DNA from: Halomonas ventosae
GTDB taxonomy: Bacteria; Pseudomonadota; Gammaproteobacteria; Pseudomonadales; Halomonadaceae
Reading direction: 5' to 3'
Assembly: GCF_004361885.1 (NCBI RefSeq)
Contig: NZ_SNWH01000007.1
Coordinates: forward strand, 1-64,000
DNA: 64,000 bases
The translations under genes were made by a program, and so were the position numbers. The notes below the pieces were generated by a model. That model worked only from the letters and a program-made list of their open reading frames with translations, was not told where the DNA came from and did not search any database. Each line of letters opens with the position of its first letter. Positions within the stretch are counted from its first letter, which is position 1. This document shows, in pieces, positions 9,628-22,179 of the stretch.

Positions 9628-10734
9628 ATGAGACACACAGGAGGTGCAGCGGAGGGGCGCCGATGGCTGAGAAGGGGATTGGGTAGGCTGCTGGTGGGCG
9701 GAGTGCTTGGCCTCGTCACCCTCTTGACCCAGGCTCAGGGCCTTTCCTGGGAGAATGGCCTGAGAGGCGATGCGCCGGATCGCTATACGGTGGTCAGAGG
9801 TGACACCCTGTGGGACATCTCCGGGCGTTTCCTGCGCCATCCCTGGCAGTGGCCCGACGTGTGGCAGGTCAATGCGCAGATCGACAATCCACACCTGATC
9901 TATCCCGGCGACGTCGTCTACCTCGATGAGTGCAACGGGCGCCCCTGTCTCGGCCTTGAGCGTGGCCAGGGCATCGTGCGGCTCTCGCCGGAGATGCGGA
10001 GCATACCCCGCCGCGAGGCCATCGAGCCGATACCGCTGGATGGCGCACGCCAATTCCTGCGCGACCACCGCGTCGTCGACGATGCCGAGACACTCGACGA
10101 GCTGGCCTATGTGGTGGCCGGTGATGACGGCCGCCTGATCAGTGGCAGCGGCGATCGCTTCTATGCCCGCGGGCGGGTCGAAGGCGATGGCCGCTTCGGC
10201 CTCTATCGGGTGGGGGAGCGCTATGTCGACAGCGCCAGCGGCGAAGCGCTGGCGCTCGAACTGGAGAGCGTCGGCCAGGCACGCCGCCTGCGCCAGGAGG
10301 ATGACATCGCGGTGATGGAGGTGACCTCCTCTCGCCAGGAAGTGCGCAACGACGACATCGTGCTACCCCTCGAGGAGCGCCAGCTGGTCACCGAGTTCCT
10401 GCCCCGCGCTCCCGAGCGGGAAATCGACGGGCGAATCCTGGCGGTGCCTGGGGGGGTGCGCTTTATCGGCCGCCTGCAGGTGGTGGCGCTGGACCGTGGT
10501 CGGCGCGATGGCCTCGAGGCGGGCCATGTGCTGATGGTCGAGCAGCGTGGCGAGCGGGTCAGTGACCCGCGCACCAGCGAGGCGTTGCGCCTGCCTGGCG
10601 AGGAGGCCGGCCTGGTGATGGTCTTCCGCCCCTACGCGAAGGTGAGCTACGCCCTGGTGATGGAGGCTAGCCGCATGCTCTCGGTGGGCGATCGCATCCA
10701 CAGCCCGCAACGCCTGCTGGATACGGCACTGTGA
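9628..10734 (+). CDS. Exported LysM-domain protein
   Basis: A 368-residue protein with an N-terminal signal (Arg-rich, then LLVGGVLGLVTLL, ending near TQAQG) and one LysM domain (about 48-98) containing RYTVVRGDTLWDIS and IYPGDVVYL, which would bind peptidoglycan. The rest is a large conserved region of unknown function, as in the Pseudomonas PA0020 type found beside dprA. ATG 9628 was chosen because it directly precedes the signal peptide and follows a purine-rich GGGGAG; the frame is open further upstream but only as antisense of def. Its stop overlaps the dprA start. Confidence 0.82.
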   Translation: MRHTGGAAEGRRWLRRGLGRLLVGGVLGLVTLLTQAQGLSWENGLRGDAPDRYTVVRGDTLWDISGRFLRHPWQWPDVWQVNAQIDNPHLIYPGDVVYLDECNGRPCLGLERGQGIVRLSPEMRSIPRREAIEPIPLDGARQFLRDHRVVDDAETLDELAYVVAGDDGRLISGSGDRFYARGRVEGDGRFGLYRVGERYVDSASGEALALELESVGQARRLRQEDDIAVMEVTSSRQEVRNDDIVLPLEERQLVTEFLPRAPEREIDGRILAVPGGVRFIGRLQVVALDRGRRDGLEAGHVLMVEQRGERVSDPRTSEALRLPGEEAGLVMVFRPYAKVSYALVMEASRMLSVGDRIHSPQRLLDTAL

Positions 10735-11849
10735 TAGCCGGCGTTAACATGCAGACGCGGGAATGGCTGGCACTGGCCCGATTGCCCGGTATGGGCGCTG
10801 CGCGTCTGGCCAAATGGGTGGCGGAGCGGCCGGACTGGCCTGACGGCTGGCTGGCCGTGCTGCCGCGCGAGGCGGCCATGGCCCTGCGGCTGTGGCTCGA
10901 CCATCCCGACCGCAGCCCCCTCAGCGCCGAGCTGGACGCCGACGAGGCCTGGCTCGCCGCCGAGCCCGGCCGTCACCTGATCCATCCCGACCATCCCGCT
11001 TGGCCGAGGCTGCTCGGGCAGATAGCCGATCCTCCGCCGGTGCTCTGGGCACTCGGCGATCTCGAGGCCCTCGGTCCGCCCCGGCTGGCGATGGTCGGCT
11101 CTCGGCGGCCGACCCGCGAGGGGCTCACCAATGCCGCCGGCTTCGCCCGGGAGCTGGCTGCGCGCGGCTGGTGCGTGGTCAGCGGCATGGCTCTGGGCAT
11201 TGATGCCGCCGCCCAGCAGGCGGCACTCGATGCCGGTGGGACGAGCGTGGCAGTACTCGGCTGCGGGGTGGATGTCATCTATCCGCCGCGTCATCACCGC
11301 CTTTATCGGCGCCTGCAGGAGAGCGGCGGATTGCTGCTCTCCGAACATCCCCCGGGCACTCGGGCCCGGGCCGGCTTCTTTCCGCGCCGCAATCGCATCG
11401 TCACCGGCCTCTCGTTGGGCGTGCTAGTGGTGGAAGCCGCCGAGAAGAGCGGTTCGCTGGTCAGCGCCCGGCTGGCCCTCGAGCAGAACCGCGAGGTCTT
11501 CGCCCTGCCCGGCTCGATCCACAACCCCATGGCGCGAGGCTGCCTGCAGCTGATTCGTGACGGCGCGGTGCTGGTTCGCGAGCTGGACGACATCCTCGCC
11601 GAGCTCAGCCAGTGGGCGGTGGTCAGCGCCCCCGCTGCGGTTTCTTCAGCGCCCGAGCCGACCGAGGCCGCGGAGAATTCGCTGCTGCGCTGGCTGAGCG
11701 ACACGCCCACGCCGGTGGATGCCCTGGTGACGCTCACCGGCCGCGGCGTTGCCGACTGCCAGCGCGGCCTGCTCGAACTGGAGCTGGAGGGGGCGGTGAC
11801 CCAAGCCGCTGGGGGCTGGGTGCGCCTGCCGACTCGATCAGGGGCGTGA
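10731..11849 (+). CDS. dprA: DNA-processing protein DprA
   Basis: Loads RecA on incoming single-stranded DNA during natural transformation. The 372-residue protein has an N-terminal SAM-like segment, the Rossmann-type core with MVGSRRPT, GMALGIDAAAQQAAL and the FPRRNRIVTGLS motif, and a C-terminal winged helix. The GTG at 10731 overlaps the upstream TGA (GTGA), suggesting coupling; ATG 10749 is the alternative and fits the E. coli N-terminus equally well. It sits in the dprA-tsaC-hemF-aroE cluster. Confidence 0.92.
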   Translation: MIAGVNMQTREWLALARLPGMGAARLAKWVAERPDWPDGWLAVLPREAAMALRLWLDHPDRSPLSAELDADEAWLAAEPGRHLIHPDHPAWPRLLGQIADPPPVLWALGDLEALGPPRLAMVGSRRPTREGLTNAAGFARELAARGWCVVSGMALGIDAAAQQAALDAGGTSVAVLGCGVDVIYPPRHHRLYRRLQESGGLLLSEHPPGTRARAGFFPRRNRIVTGLSLGVLVVEAAEKSGSLVSARLALEQNREVFALPGSIHNPMARGCLQLIRDGAVLVRELDDILAELSQWAVVSAPAAVSSAPEPTEAAENSLLRWLSDTPTPVDALVTLTGRGVADCQRGLLELELEGAVTQAAGGWVRLPTRSGA

Positions 11850-11905
11850 TAGGATATGCCCTCTGATGTCGCCATCCGGCCAGTCGACACCCGGCAAGGA
11901 GACCC

Positions 11906-14266
<2,361 letters not shown>

Positions 14267-14280
14267 CTTTGGCGTCGCTG

Positions 14281-14352
14281 TCAGCATCTCTTGACGTAGA
14301 GCCCTTAGCGGCGTTTCACATAGAGCCCTCAGCGTCTCTTGACGTAAAGCCC
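14281..14352 (-). repeat. Three in-frame 24-bp copies encoding GLYVKRR-stop
   Basis: On the minus strand three consecutive 24-base units each read Gly-Leu-Tyr-Val-Lys-Arg-(Arg/Cys)-stop. The first (14352-14329) ends the small membrane protein gene; the second (14328-14305) and third (14304-14281) follow directly in the same frame. Unit 2 differs from unit 1 at eight bases, all synonymous; unit 3 differs from unit 1 at two bases, one of them Arg to Cys. Confidence 0.93.
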
Positions 14353-14601
14353 CACCATGCATAGCGCCACGCCGGCCAGCGAGGTCAGCATGCCGCCGTT
14401 GACCATCCAGGGATGGCGTTCGCTCCAGGGCACGAACGGCTGAACGGTGTCGCGGCAGATGCCGGCCCGGTAGTCCCAGTGCCCCTCCTGGACGAGCAAG
14501 CAGTCGCGCACGTCACCCAGTTCCATGAAGTAGGCTCCCATCAGCACTAGGATGGGGGCAACCAGCAGCAGCAATCCGATCTTCAGCATGGCGTCGAGCA
14601 T
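14329..14601 (-). CDS. Small two-helix membrane protein of unknown function
   Basis: A 90-residue protein starting MLDAMLKIGLLLLVAPILVL, with one hydrophobic helix at about 5-27, a soluble loop with two cysteines (VRDCLLV and GICRDT) that could form a periplasmic disulfide, and a second helix at about 66-85 ending GLYVKRR. I recognise no family. It starts 4 bases after the M48 protease gene and so is probably co-expressed with it. Its last eight codons are repeated twice more after the stop. Confidence 0.65.
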   Translation of the reverse strand: MLDAMLKIGLLLLVAPILVLMGAYFMELGDVRDCLLVQEGHWDYRAGICRDTVQPFVPWSERHPWMVNGGMLTSLAGVALCMVGLYVKRR

Positions 14602-14605
14602 TCCT

Positions 14606-15406
14606 TCAGGGGCGCGGGCAGTGGGGGGTGCGTCCAGCGCGGTGGGCCCGCTCATAGCGAGCCATGGCCTCGTCCATGGCCGCTTCCAGGCCGTCGATGC
14701 GCTGGCCGTGGCTGGGGTGGGTGGACATCCAGACGGGGGGCTGGGCGCCGCCGGCGGCACTCATGTTGTTCCACAGCGCGATGCTGGCGCGCGGGTCGAA
14801 GCCGGCGTCGGCCATCAGGTTCAGGCCCAGGATGTCGGCCTCGCTTTCGTGGCTGCGCGAGAAAGGCAACAGGATGCCATACTGGGCCCCCATGCCCAGC
14901 GCCGCCATCATGGTATCGCCCGCAGGGCCCTGCATGCCGGCAGCCGACGAGATCGCCGACAGGCCGAACTCGGTGGCGGTCTGGGTGGAGGCGCGCTCGT
15001 TGGCATGGCGGGCCAGCACATGGGCGATCTCGTGGCCGATCACCGCGGCGAGCTGGTCCTGGTTCTGCGCCACCCTGAGCAGGCCGGTGTTGATGCCCAC
15101 GTAGCCGCCGGGCAGGGCGAAGGCGTTGGCCTGCTCGGAGGCGAACACCTCGACCTGCCAGTTCTGGTTGCGCTCCCGCTCGGGCAGGACGCGAACCACG
15201 GCCTGGGTCACGCACTGCACGTAGCGCAGCGGGGCGCCACCCACAGTGGGCAGCTCCTGCTGGTACTGGGCGAAAGCCTGGGCACCCATCTGGTCGAGCT
15301 GGGCGTCGGACATCAACATGAGTTGCGGGCGCCCGGTAGGCGAGGTGGAGCAGGCGGCGAGGCTGACGCTTAGGGCGCCAGCGGCAAGGTAACGGGTCAA
15401 ACGCAT
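14606..15406 (-). CDS. M48-family metalloprotease lipoprotein
   Basis: A 266-residue outer-membrane-type lipoprotein with lipobox LAAC (Cys19) after a short signal and the zinc-protease motif HEIAH in VIGHEIAHVLARHANER, with the third ligand in the ESEAD segment. It resembles the LoiP/YcaL/BepA group of periplasmic quality-control proteases, but the short C-terminus lacks the BepA TPR domain. Its substrate is unknown. It is followed closely by the 90-residue membrane protein gene. Confidence 0.86.
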   Translation of the reverse strand: MRLTRYLAAGALSVSLAACSTSPTGRPQLMLMSDAQLDQMGAQAFAQYQQELPTVGGAPLRYVQCVTQAVVRVLPERERNQNWQVEVFASEQANAFALPGGYVGINTGLLRVAQNQDQLAAVIGHEIAHVLARHANERASTQTATEFGLSAISSAAGMQGPAGDTMMAALGMGAQYGILLPFSRSHESEADILGLNLMADAGFDPRASIALWNNMSAAGGAQPPVWMSTHPSHGQRIDGLEAAMDEAMARYERAHRAGRTPHCPRP

Positions 15407-15525
15407 GGTGAGCTCCTATCGATGCCAGATCAGCGAGACTCTGGACGGGGCGTCGAGGTTCGCCACAAGATACCCCGAACGTCGGTGAGGTCAACCGGCA
15501 AACCTGCACACAGGGAGGAAACCCC

Positions 15526-16392
15526 ATGGACGCCGAGCTATCGCGTCGTTTGCTCACGTTGCTGGATCACCTCGAGCACTGGCTGCCGCCACCCTCGGTG
15601 GAGGTGGATTGGTCGCGGGATGTGGCCGCCCTCTGGCAGCGCCATGCCCTGGGGGGGCGGCTGCTGCCAGTGCCGCCCCGTGACGCCCTGGCACTCGATG
15701 ACCTGCTGGGCATCGAACGCCAGAAGCTGGCGCTGGTCGACAACACCCGCGCCTTCCTGCAGGGCCATCCCGCCAACCATGCCCTGCTGTGGGGCTCGCG
15801 GGGCAGCGGCAAGTCGTCGCTGATTCGTGCTTTGCTCAACAGCCTGTCCGCCGAGGGCCTGCGCCTGGTGCAGGTGGACCGCCACGATCTTGCAGCGCTG
15901 CCGATGCTGGTAGAGCAGTTGCGCCACCAGCCGCAGCGTTTCGTGGTCTACTGCGACGATCTCTCCTTCGAGGGCCATGATGATGCCTATAAGGCGCTGA
16001 AGAGCGTGCTGGATGGCGCCCTGACCGGTCCGCCGCCCAACGTGCTGCTCTACGCCACCTCCAACCGCCGCCATCTGTTGCCCGAGTCGATGAACGACAA
16101 CGAGGGCTCGCGGCTGGTGGGCGATGAGCTTCACCACGGCGATGCCGTGGAAGAGAAGATCTCGCTCTCCGATCGCTTCGGCCTGTGGCTGGGCTTTCAC
16201 CCCTTCAGCCAGGACGTTTACCTAGAGGCCTGCTGCCACTGGGTCACCCAGCTGGGCCGTCGCGAAGACTGGAACGCCGAGGCGCGGGCCGAGGCGATCC
16301 GTTTCGCCACCCTGCGCGGTGGGCGCAGCGGCCGCGGTGCCTGGCAGTTCGCTACCCAGTGGGTCGGCAAGCGCCGCCTACAGGGGAAGTAG
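15526..16392 (+). CDS. DUF815-type AAA+ ATPase
   Basis: A 288-residue protein with Walker A GSRGSGKSS (about residues 88-96), a Walker B-like FVVYCDDLSFE, and the sensor-1 region LLYATSNRRHL. It matches the DUF815 family of AAA+ ATPases, whose role is not established. The ATG follows GGGAGG at good spacing. It stands alone between divergent and convergent neighbours. Confidence 0.82.
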   Translation: MDAELSRRLLTLLDHLEHWLPPPSVEVDWSRDVAALWQRHALGGRLLPVPPRDALALDDLLGIERQKLALVDNTRAFLQGHPANHALLWGSRGSGKSSLIRALLNSLSAEGLRLVQVDRHDLAALPMLVEQLRHQPQRFVVYCDDLSFEGHDDAYKALKSVLDGALTGPPPNVLLYATSNRRHLLPESMNDNEGSRLVGDELHHGDAVEEKISLSDRFGLWLGFHPFSQDVYLEACCHWVTQLGRREDWNAEARAEAIRFATLRGGRSGRGAWQFATQWVGKRRLQGK

Positions 16393-16441
16393 GCAAAAGC
16401 CTGTCGTCGGGATAGCCCCAAGGGTTGATCAAGTCAGTCGC

Positions 16442-17845
16442 CTAGCGGCGGCTCTTGCGTGCCTCCTTGGTGCGTCCCAGTTCCCGCTTCTTGGCCTTCT
16501 CCCTGTCGCTGGCATCGGCCATGTTGTCGTAGGGGTTCTTGCCCGAGCGGAATTCGAAGCGCATGGGCGTTCCGCGCACCTTGAGCACCTTGCGGAAGGT
16601 ATTGGTCAGATAGCGCTTGTAGGCCTCCGGCAGCGCGTCGGTCTGGTTGCCATGGACGACGATGATCGGCGGGTTGCTGCCGCCCTGGTGGGCCATGCGC
16701 AGCTTGATGCGTCGTCCGTGTACCAGCGGTGGCTGGTGGGCTTCCACGGCATCCTGAAGAATGCTGGTCAGGCGGTGGGTGGACCAGTGGGCATTGGCCG
16801 AGGCGAAGGCGCGCTCCAGCGAGGGATAGAGATCCCCCACCCCGGTGCCATGCAGCGCTGAGATAAAGTGCAGGTCCGCATAGTCGGCAAAGCCCAGGCG
16901 TCGCCTGATCTCGGCGCGCATGCTCTCCTTGGCCTCGTGTTCCAGGCCGTCCCACTTGTTGACCGCCAGCACCAGGGCGCGGCCGCTGGTCAGCACATAG
17001 TCGAGCAGGTGCAGATCCTGTTCCACCAGGCCGCTGCGGGCGTCGAGCACCACGATGGCCACGTGGCACTCCTTGATCGCCTCCAGGGTCTTGATGATCG
17101 AGAACTTCTCGGCGATCTCGCTGACATTCTTGCGCCGCCTGACCCCGGCGGTATCCACCAGCACATAGGGTTTGCCGCGCCGCTCGAAGGGGATCTCGAT
17201 GGCGTCGCGGGTGGTGCCGGCTTCGTCGAAGACCACCACCCGCTGCTCGCCGAGCATGCGGTTGACCAGGGTCGACTTGCCCACGTTGGGGCGGCCGATC
17301 ACGCCGATACGGATGCCCCTGGTGCCGGTGTCCGCGGGGATGCTCTCGTCGCGTGCGGCAAACGGCTCGAGCACCGCTTCGATCAAGGTGGTGACGTTGC
17401 GCCCATGGGCCGCGGCGATGGGATGCGGGTCGCCAAGCCCCAGCTGCCAGAATTCGGCCATGGCGCTGTGCTCCTCCAGGCCATCGACCTTGTTGACCAC
17501 AAGCCAGGTCTTTTTCTGGTTGACCCGCAGGTGGTTGGCGATGGCCTCGTCGGCGACGTTGAGGCCGGCGCGGGCGTCGACCAGGAACAGCACGATGTCG
17601 GCCTCGTCGATGGCCACCAGTGACTGCTCGGCCATGGCGGCGTCGATGCCCTCCTCGTCACCGCTGATGCCACCGGTATCGATCACCGTATAGGCCTTGT
17701 CGCCGAGCATGCCGTTGCCGTACTTGCGGTCGCGGGTCAGCCCGGGGAAGTCGGCCACCAGAGCGTCCCGTGAGCGGGTTAGCCGATTGAAGAGCGTCGA
17801 CTTGCCGACGTTGGGGCGGCCGACCAGGGCGATCACCGGCGTCAT
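16442..17845 (-). CDS. der: Ribosome-assembly GTPase Der (EngA)
   Basis: A 467-residue tandem GTPase needed for 50S maturation. Two G domains each begin GRPNVGKST (residues 8-16 and about 187-195); the switch regions [11 protein letters not shown] and [11 protein letters not shown], the NKVDG and NKWDG G4 motifs, and the C-terminal KH-like domain are present. It overlaps bamB by four bases, in the conserved hisS-yfgM-bamB-der order. Confidence 0.96.
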   Translation of the reverse strand: MTPVIALVGRPNVGKSTLFNRLTRSRDALVADFPGLTRDRKYGNGMLGDKAYTVIDTGGISGDEEGIDAAMAEQSLVAIDEADIVLFLVDARAGLNVADEAIANHLRVNQKKTWLVVNKVDGLEEHSAMAEFWQLGLGDPHPIAAAHGRNVTTLIEAVLEPFAARDESIPADTGTRGIRIGVIGRPNVGKSTLVNRMLGEQRVVVFDEAGTTRDAIEIPFERRGKPYVLVDTAGVRRRKNVSEIAEKFSIIKTLEAIKECHVAIVVLDARSGLVEQDLHLLDYVLTSGRALVLAVNKWDGLEHEAKESMRAEIRRRLGFADYADLHFISALHGTGVGDLYPSLERAFASANAHWSTHRLTSILQDAVEAHQPPLVHGRRIKLRMAHQGGSNPPIIVVHGNQTDALPEAYKRYLTNTFRKVLKVRGTPMRFEFRSGKNPYDNMADASDREKAKKRELGRTKEARKSRR

Positions 17846-18993
17846 GGACGCAGCTCCAGGGCTTCCAGGGTGCCATCGTTAGCCAGCGCATAGATGCGCC
17901 GGCGGTCGGTGAGCGGGCGCACGCCGATCCCCGAGCCGTCGACGTGGGTGCGTCCGACAACATTACCCTCACGGGCGTCGATCAGGTGCAGATAGCCCTC
18001 GGCGTCGCCCACCACCAGATGGTCGGTGGCGTAGGCCGGCGCGGTGAGCGAGCGGCCCTCCAGCGTCTCGTTGCGCCAGAGCTCGTTGCCGGACCCGGCA
18101 TCCACGGCGATGACGTGGCTGGCCTCGTCGACCACGAACAGGACATTTCCCACCAGGATCGGGGTATGGTAGCTGGAGAGCTCGCGGGCCCACTGTATTT
18201 CGCCGGAGGGCGCGTCGAGGGCGGCCAGGCGGCCGTTGTAGCTGGTCACAAAGAGCCGGCCGTCCTGGGTAAGCACCGGCTGGCCGGCCAGGTCGACCAG
18301 GCGGTCGATCTCGCTGCGCCCCTGGGGAATGGCGATGCGGCGCTCCCAGAGCGGCTGGCCGCTGCGGTTGTCCAGCGTCACCAGCCGGCCGTTGGCGAAA
18401 CCGGCGAAGGTGACCGGGTCGATCACCGTGGGCGTGCCGGTGCCGCGTAGGGTCAGCGAGGGGCGCGGACCGCTGTAGACCCAACGCTCGTCGCCGCTTT
18501 GGCGATCCAGGGCGGTGATGCGTCCATCCACGGCCTGGACGACCAGCAGCTGCTGGTTGGCCTGGGGCGCCGCCAGCACCTCGCTGGTAACCTGTGTGCG
18601 CCACTGGATCTCGCCATCGGTCTGGTCCAGGGACAGCACCTCGCCGTTGCGGGTAGCCAGGTAGAGGCTGCCAGCAACGGCGGTCAGGCCGCTGGAGACC
18701 GGCGTGTCGAGCTCGACCGCCCAGCGGGTTTCGCCGCTGTCCGCATCCAGCGCTTCCACCAGGCCGCGGCCGTCGGCGGCGAATAGGGTGTCGCCATCCT
18801 GGGCCGGTTCCACGGGGTAGCCGGCCTCGCCCAGCCCCTTGCCGATGCGCTCGCGCCACAGAGTCTTAAGCTCGGTGGTGGCATTCAGGGATTGCAGTTC
18901 CCGCGGGGCGTATTCGGGCTGGGGCTTGCTGGCGCAGCCGGCCAGCAGAGCCAGCGCGGTAGTAGTGGCGGCAATCAGCAGGGTGGGTCTCAT
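17842..18993 (-). CDS. bamB: Outer-membrane assembly lipoprotein BamB
   Basis: The 383-residue beta-propeller partner of BamA in outer-membrane protein insertion. The signal ends in the lipobox LAGC (Cys20). PQQ-like repeats of the type GxxxW-xxxL/V are visible ([40 protein letters not shown]). It overlaps yfgM by four bases and der by four. Confidence 0.93.
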   Translation of the reverse strand: MRPTLLIAATTTALALLAGCASKPQPEYAPRELQSLNATTELKTLWRERIGKGLGEAGYPVEPAQDGDTLFAADGRGLVEALDADSGETRWAVELDTPVSSGLTAVAGSLYLATRNGEVLSLDQTDGEIQWRTQVTSEVLAAPQANQQLLVVQAVDGRITALDRQSGDERWVYSGPRPSLTLRGTGTPTVIDPVTFAGFANGRLVTLDNRSGQPLWERRIAIPQGRSEIDRLVDLAGQPVLTQDGRLFVTSYNGRLAALDAPSGEIQWARELSSYHTPILVGNVLFVVDEASHVIAVDAGSGNELWRNETLEGRSLTAPAYATDHLVVGDAEGYLHLIDAREGNVVGRTHVDGSGIGVRPLTDRRRIYALANDGTLEALELRP

Positions 18994-19646
18994 AGCATGG
19001 CCTCCTCGGTGCCCAGATCGTCCAGCTTGAGCTGGACGCCGTACAATGGCTGGTCACGTTGCTCGGCAAGCGTCAACGCGTGGTGCCACGCCTCGCGCGC
19101 CAGCTCAACGTGCCCCAGGGCATGCTGGGCATCGCCGCGGACGTCGGCGCGCAGAACCGCTAGGCTCTCGGGCACGCCCTCCAGGGTGGCCAGGGCCGTC
19201 TCGGCATTGCCGGCAGCGAGCTGCAGGCGGGCCAGCCGCAGGCGCGCCAGCCCTTTGAGATAGCCACGCTTGCTCTCCTCCACCACCGTCTCGAGGGCGG
19301 CCCGCGCCCGCTCACGGTCGCCTGCGTCGATGGCCAGGCGGGCGTCGAGCAGGCGTGCCAGATCGGCGTAGAGGGTCTTGGCGTGTTCGTCGGTGATCTC
19401 GCCGACCAGTTCGTTGGCCCGCTGTCGGGCCGGCTCATCCAGGCCATTCCGGCCGGCGAGGTCGAGCAGCTGCTGGTAGCGCAGGGAGGCGGCCTCGGCC
19501 TTGCTCGCCTGGTAGTCCTGCCAGGTGTTCCAGCCGAACACGCCGGCCGCGGCGATGACTACGCCGGCGATCAGCGAGGTGCCGTTCTGCTTCCACCAGC
19601 GCTTGATGGCCTCAAGCTGTTCTTCCTCGGTTCTCAGCTCCGCCAC
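18990..19646 (-). CDS. yfgM: YfgM-type ancillary SecYEG translocon subunit
   Basis: A 218-residue membrane-anchored TPR protein: cytoplasmic start ELRTEEEQLEAIKRWWKQNG, one helix at about 23-41, then periplasmic TPR-like helices (tetratricopeptide_9/21 type). In E. coli YfgM works with PpiD at the SecYEG exit and passes proteins to periplasmic chaperones. The start is GTG at 19646 after a GGAG-rich site. It lies in the hisS-bamB-der series. Confidence 0.88.
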   Translation of the reverse strand: MAELRTEEEQLEAIKRWWKQNGTSLIAGVVIAAAGVFGWNTWQDYQASKAEAASLRYQQLLDLAGRNGLDEPARQRANELVGEITDEHAKTLYADLARLLDARLAIDAGDRERARAALETVVEESKRGYLKGLARLRLARLQLAAGNAETALATLEGVPESLAVLRADVRGDAQHALGHVELAREAWHHALTLAEQRDQPLYGVQLKLDDLGTEEAML

Positions 19647-19674
19647 GGGCGGTCTCCTCTGATGCAGGTGTCCG

Positions 19675-21003
19675 TCAGGCGAAGGGTTCGCCTTTCAGCA
19701 GGGGGGTCAGGTGCTCGACGAGCCCGGCCTGGGGGAGGCGCTGCTGCTCGCGCGCCTCGCGCAGGAACTTCAGGGTCACGTTGCCCTCTGCGAGCTCGTC
19801 CTCGCCGAGCAGCAGAGCCAGACGGGCGCCGCTGCGATCGGCCTTCTTGATGCGGCTCTTGAAGCTGCCACCGCCGCAGTGCAACTGCACGCGTAGCGCC
19901 GGCAGTGCCTCGCGCAGGCGCTCGCCGAGCAGCAGGGCGGGGGTGGTGGCCGATTCGTCCATGGGCAGCAGGTAGACGTCCAGCTCGTCACGGGCGCTGT
20001 CGGGCACCAGCGCCAGGGTCTCGAGCAGCAGCACCAGCCGCTCGAGACCCAGCGCGAAGCCCACTGCCGGGGTCGGCTTGCCGCCGAGCTGCTCCACCAG
20101 GCCATCGTAGCGGCCGCCGGCGCACACCGTGCCCTGGCTGCCGAGTGCCGTGGTGGTCCACTCGAAGACGGTACGCCCGTAGTAGTCCAGGCCGCGCACC
20201 AGCCGCGGATTGATCACGTAGTCGATGCCGGCAGCGTCGAGCAGCGCGCAGAGCTGCTCGAAGTGGGTGCGGGAGGCGTCATCCAGGTGGTCCATCAGCC
20301 GCGGCGCGGCGTCGAGTATCTCCGACATGGCGGGATTCTTGGAGTCGAGGATGCGCATCGGATTGCTGGTCAGGCGCCGACGGGAGTCTTCGTCGAGCGT
20401 TTCGTAGTGGGCCTCGAAGTAGGCCACTAGGGTGTCGCGGTAGGCGGCACGGGCCTCGGCGGAGCCCAGCGAGTTGAGCTCCAGGGAGACGTGCTGGTAC
20501 AGGCCCAGCGCCTTCCACAGGCGGGCCGAGAGCAGGATCGTCTCGGCGTCGATGTCTGGCCCCGCGAGGCCGAAAGCCTCCACGCCGACCTGATGGAACT
20601 GGCGGTAACGGCCCTTCTGGGGGCGCTCGTGGCGAAACATCGGTCCCTGGTACCAGAGGCGTTGGGTCTGGTTGTGCAGCAGGCCGTGCTCCATGGCGGC
20701 GCGCACGCAGCTGGCCGTGCCTTCCGGGCGCAGGGTCAGGCTGTCGCCGTTGCGGTCATCGAAGGTATACATCTCCTTTTCGACGATATCGGTGACCTCG
20801 CCGATGGAGCGCTTGAACAGCGCTGTCTGCTCGATGATGGGCGTGCGGATCTCGGCGTAGCCATAGCGGCGCATCAATGCCTGGACCTGGCCCTCAACGT
20901 ACTGCCACAGCGCCGACTGGTTCGGTAGCAGGTCGTTCATGCCGCGGATGGCCTGGATCTTCTTCTTGCTTGGCTCTTTCTGACTCGCTTGGGACGTGCT
21001 CAA
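19675..21003 (-). CDS. hisS: Histidyl-tRNA synthetase
   Basis: A 442-residue class II synthetase. It shows [12 protein letters not shown] at the N-terminus, motif 2 with [12 protein letters not shown], the histidine signatures [15 protein letters not shown] and GGRYDGL, motif 3 [10 protein letters not shown], and a C-terminal anticodon domain. TTG at 21003 is the likely start: it follows AAGGAG at 7 bases. This gives a 20-residue Lys/Ser-rich leader before the conserved IQAIRG. Confidence 0.96.
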   Translation of the reverse strand: MSTSQASQKEPSKKKIQAIRGMNDLLPNQSALWQYVEGQVQALMRRYGYAEIRTPIIEQTALFKRSIGEVTDIVEKEMYTFDDRNGDSLTLRPEGTASCVRAAMEHGLLHNQTQRLWYQGPMFRHERPQKGRYRQFHQVGVEAFGLAGPDIDAETILLSARLWKALGLYQHVSLELNSLGSAEARAAYRDTLVAYFEAHYETLDEDSRRRLTSNPMRILDSKNPAMSEILDAAPRLMDHLDDASRTHFEQLCALLDAAGIDYVINPRLVRGLDYYGRTVFEWTTTALGSQGTVCAGGRYDGLVEQLGGKPTPAVGFALGLERLVLLLETLALVPDSARDELDVYLLPMDESATTPALLLGERLREALPALRVQLHCGGGSFKSRIKKADRSGARLALLLGEDELAEGNVTLKFLREAREQQRLPQAGLVEHLTPLLKGEPFA

Positions 21004-21053
21004 TGCTGGCTCCTTGTCTGCTCGCCGGTCTATTCGCCGGACGCCACCCGGGG

Positions 21054-22169
21054 TCAGGCGCCCCGGGCGATGACATCCTGTTCGGCCTGCTGCTTCTGGC
21101 GCACCTTGCCGCGGATCAGTCGTTCCAGATCATCCACCAGGTGGTCGTTGCGCAGCTTGCTTGCCGGTTTGCCGTCGATGTAGACGAGGTTGGCAGGGCT
21201 GCCGCCGGTGAGGCCGATATCGCTCTCCTTTGCTTCGCCCGGGCCGTTGACCACGCAGCCGATAACCGAGACATCCAGCGGCGTCATGACGTCCTCCAGG
21301 CGCTCCTCGAGCGCGTTCATGGTGGCGATGACGTCGAAGTTCTGGCGCGAGCAGCTCGGGCAGGCAATGAAATTGATGCCCTTGCTGCGCAGGCGCAGGC
21401 TCTTGAGCATGTCGTAGCCGACCTTGATCTCCTCGACCGGGTCGGCGGCCAGGGACACGCGGATGGTGTCGCCGATGCCGTCCATCAGCAGCATGCCCAA
21501 CCCGATGGAGGACTTGACGGTCCCCGAGCGCAGCCCGCCGGCCTCGGTGATGCCCAGGTGCAATGGCTGCTCGATGCGCGTGGCCAGGTCGCGGTAGGCA
21601 GCCACGGCCATGAACACATCGGAGGCCTTGACGCTGACCTTGAAGTCGGGGAAGTCGAGGCGGTCGAGGTGATCGATGTGGCGCATCGCCGACTCGACCA
21701 GGGCCGCGGGAGTCGGCTCGCCGTACTTCTTTTGCAGGTCCTTCTCCAGGGAGCCGGCGTTGACGCCGATGCGGATCGGGATGCCGTTGTCGCGGGCGGC
21801 TGAGACCACGGCGCGCACGCGATCTTCCTTGCCGATGTTGCCGGGATTGATGCGCAGGCAGTCGACGCCCAGTTCGGCGACGCGCAGGGCAATCTTGTAG
21901 TCGAAGTGAATATCGGCCACCAGCGCGACCTCGACCTCGCGCTTGATGCGTCCGAACGCCTCCGCGGCGTCCATGTCGGGCACCGAAACGCGCACGATGT
22001 CGGCGCCGGCGGCCTCGAGCTGGCGGATCTGTGCCACGGTGGCGGTTACGTCCAGGGTGTCGGTATTGGTCATACTCTGCACGGAGATGGGAGCATCGCC
22101 CCCGACCGGTACGTTGCCGACATGGATCTGGCGTGACGTGCGACGAATGATGGGGGATTGTGCGTGCAT
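21054..22169 (-). CDS. ispG: 4-hydroxy-3-methylbut-2-en-1-yl diphosphate synthase (IspG/GcpE)
   Basis: The seventh-step enzyme of the MEP isoprenoid pathway, holding a [4Fe-4S] cluster. The 371-residue protein has VQSMTNTDT, the TIM-barrel motif LRINPGNIG, and the cluster cysteines in the ACPSCSR and GCVVNGPGE regions. It depends on Fe-S assembly, of interest given the reduced isc locus upstream in the same series. Confidence 0.96.
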   Translation of the reverse strand: MHAQSPIIRRTSRQIHVGNVPVGGDAPISVQSMTNTDTLDVTATVAQIRQLEAAGADIVRVSVPDMDAAEAFGRIKREVEVALVADIHFDYKIALRVAELGVDCLRINPGNIGKEDRVRAVVSAARDNGIPIRIGVNAGSLEKDLQKKYGEPTPAALVESAMRHIDHLDRLDFPDFKVSVKASDVFMAVAAYRDLATRIEQPLHLGITEAGGLRSGTVKSSIGLGMLLMDGIGDTIRVSLAADPVEEIKVGYDMLKSLRLRSKGINFIACPSCSRQNFDVIATMNALEERLEDVMTPLDVSVIGCVVNGPGEAKESDIGLTGGSPANLVYIDGKPASKLRNDHLVDDLERLIRGKVRQKQQAEQDVIARGA

Positions 22170-22179
22170 GGCGACGGAC

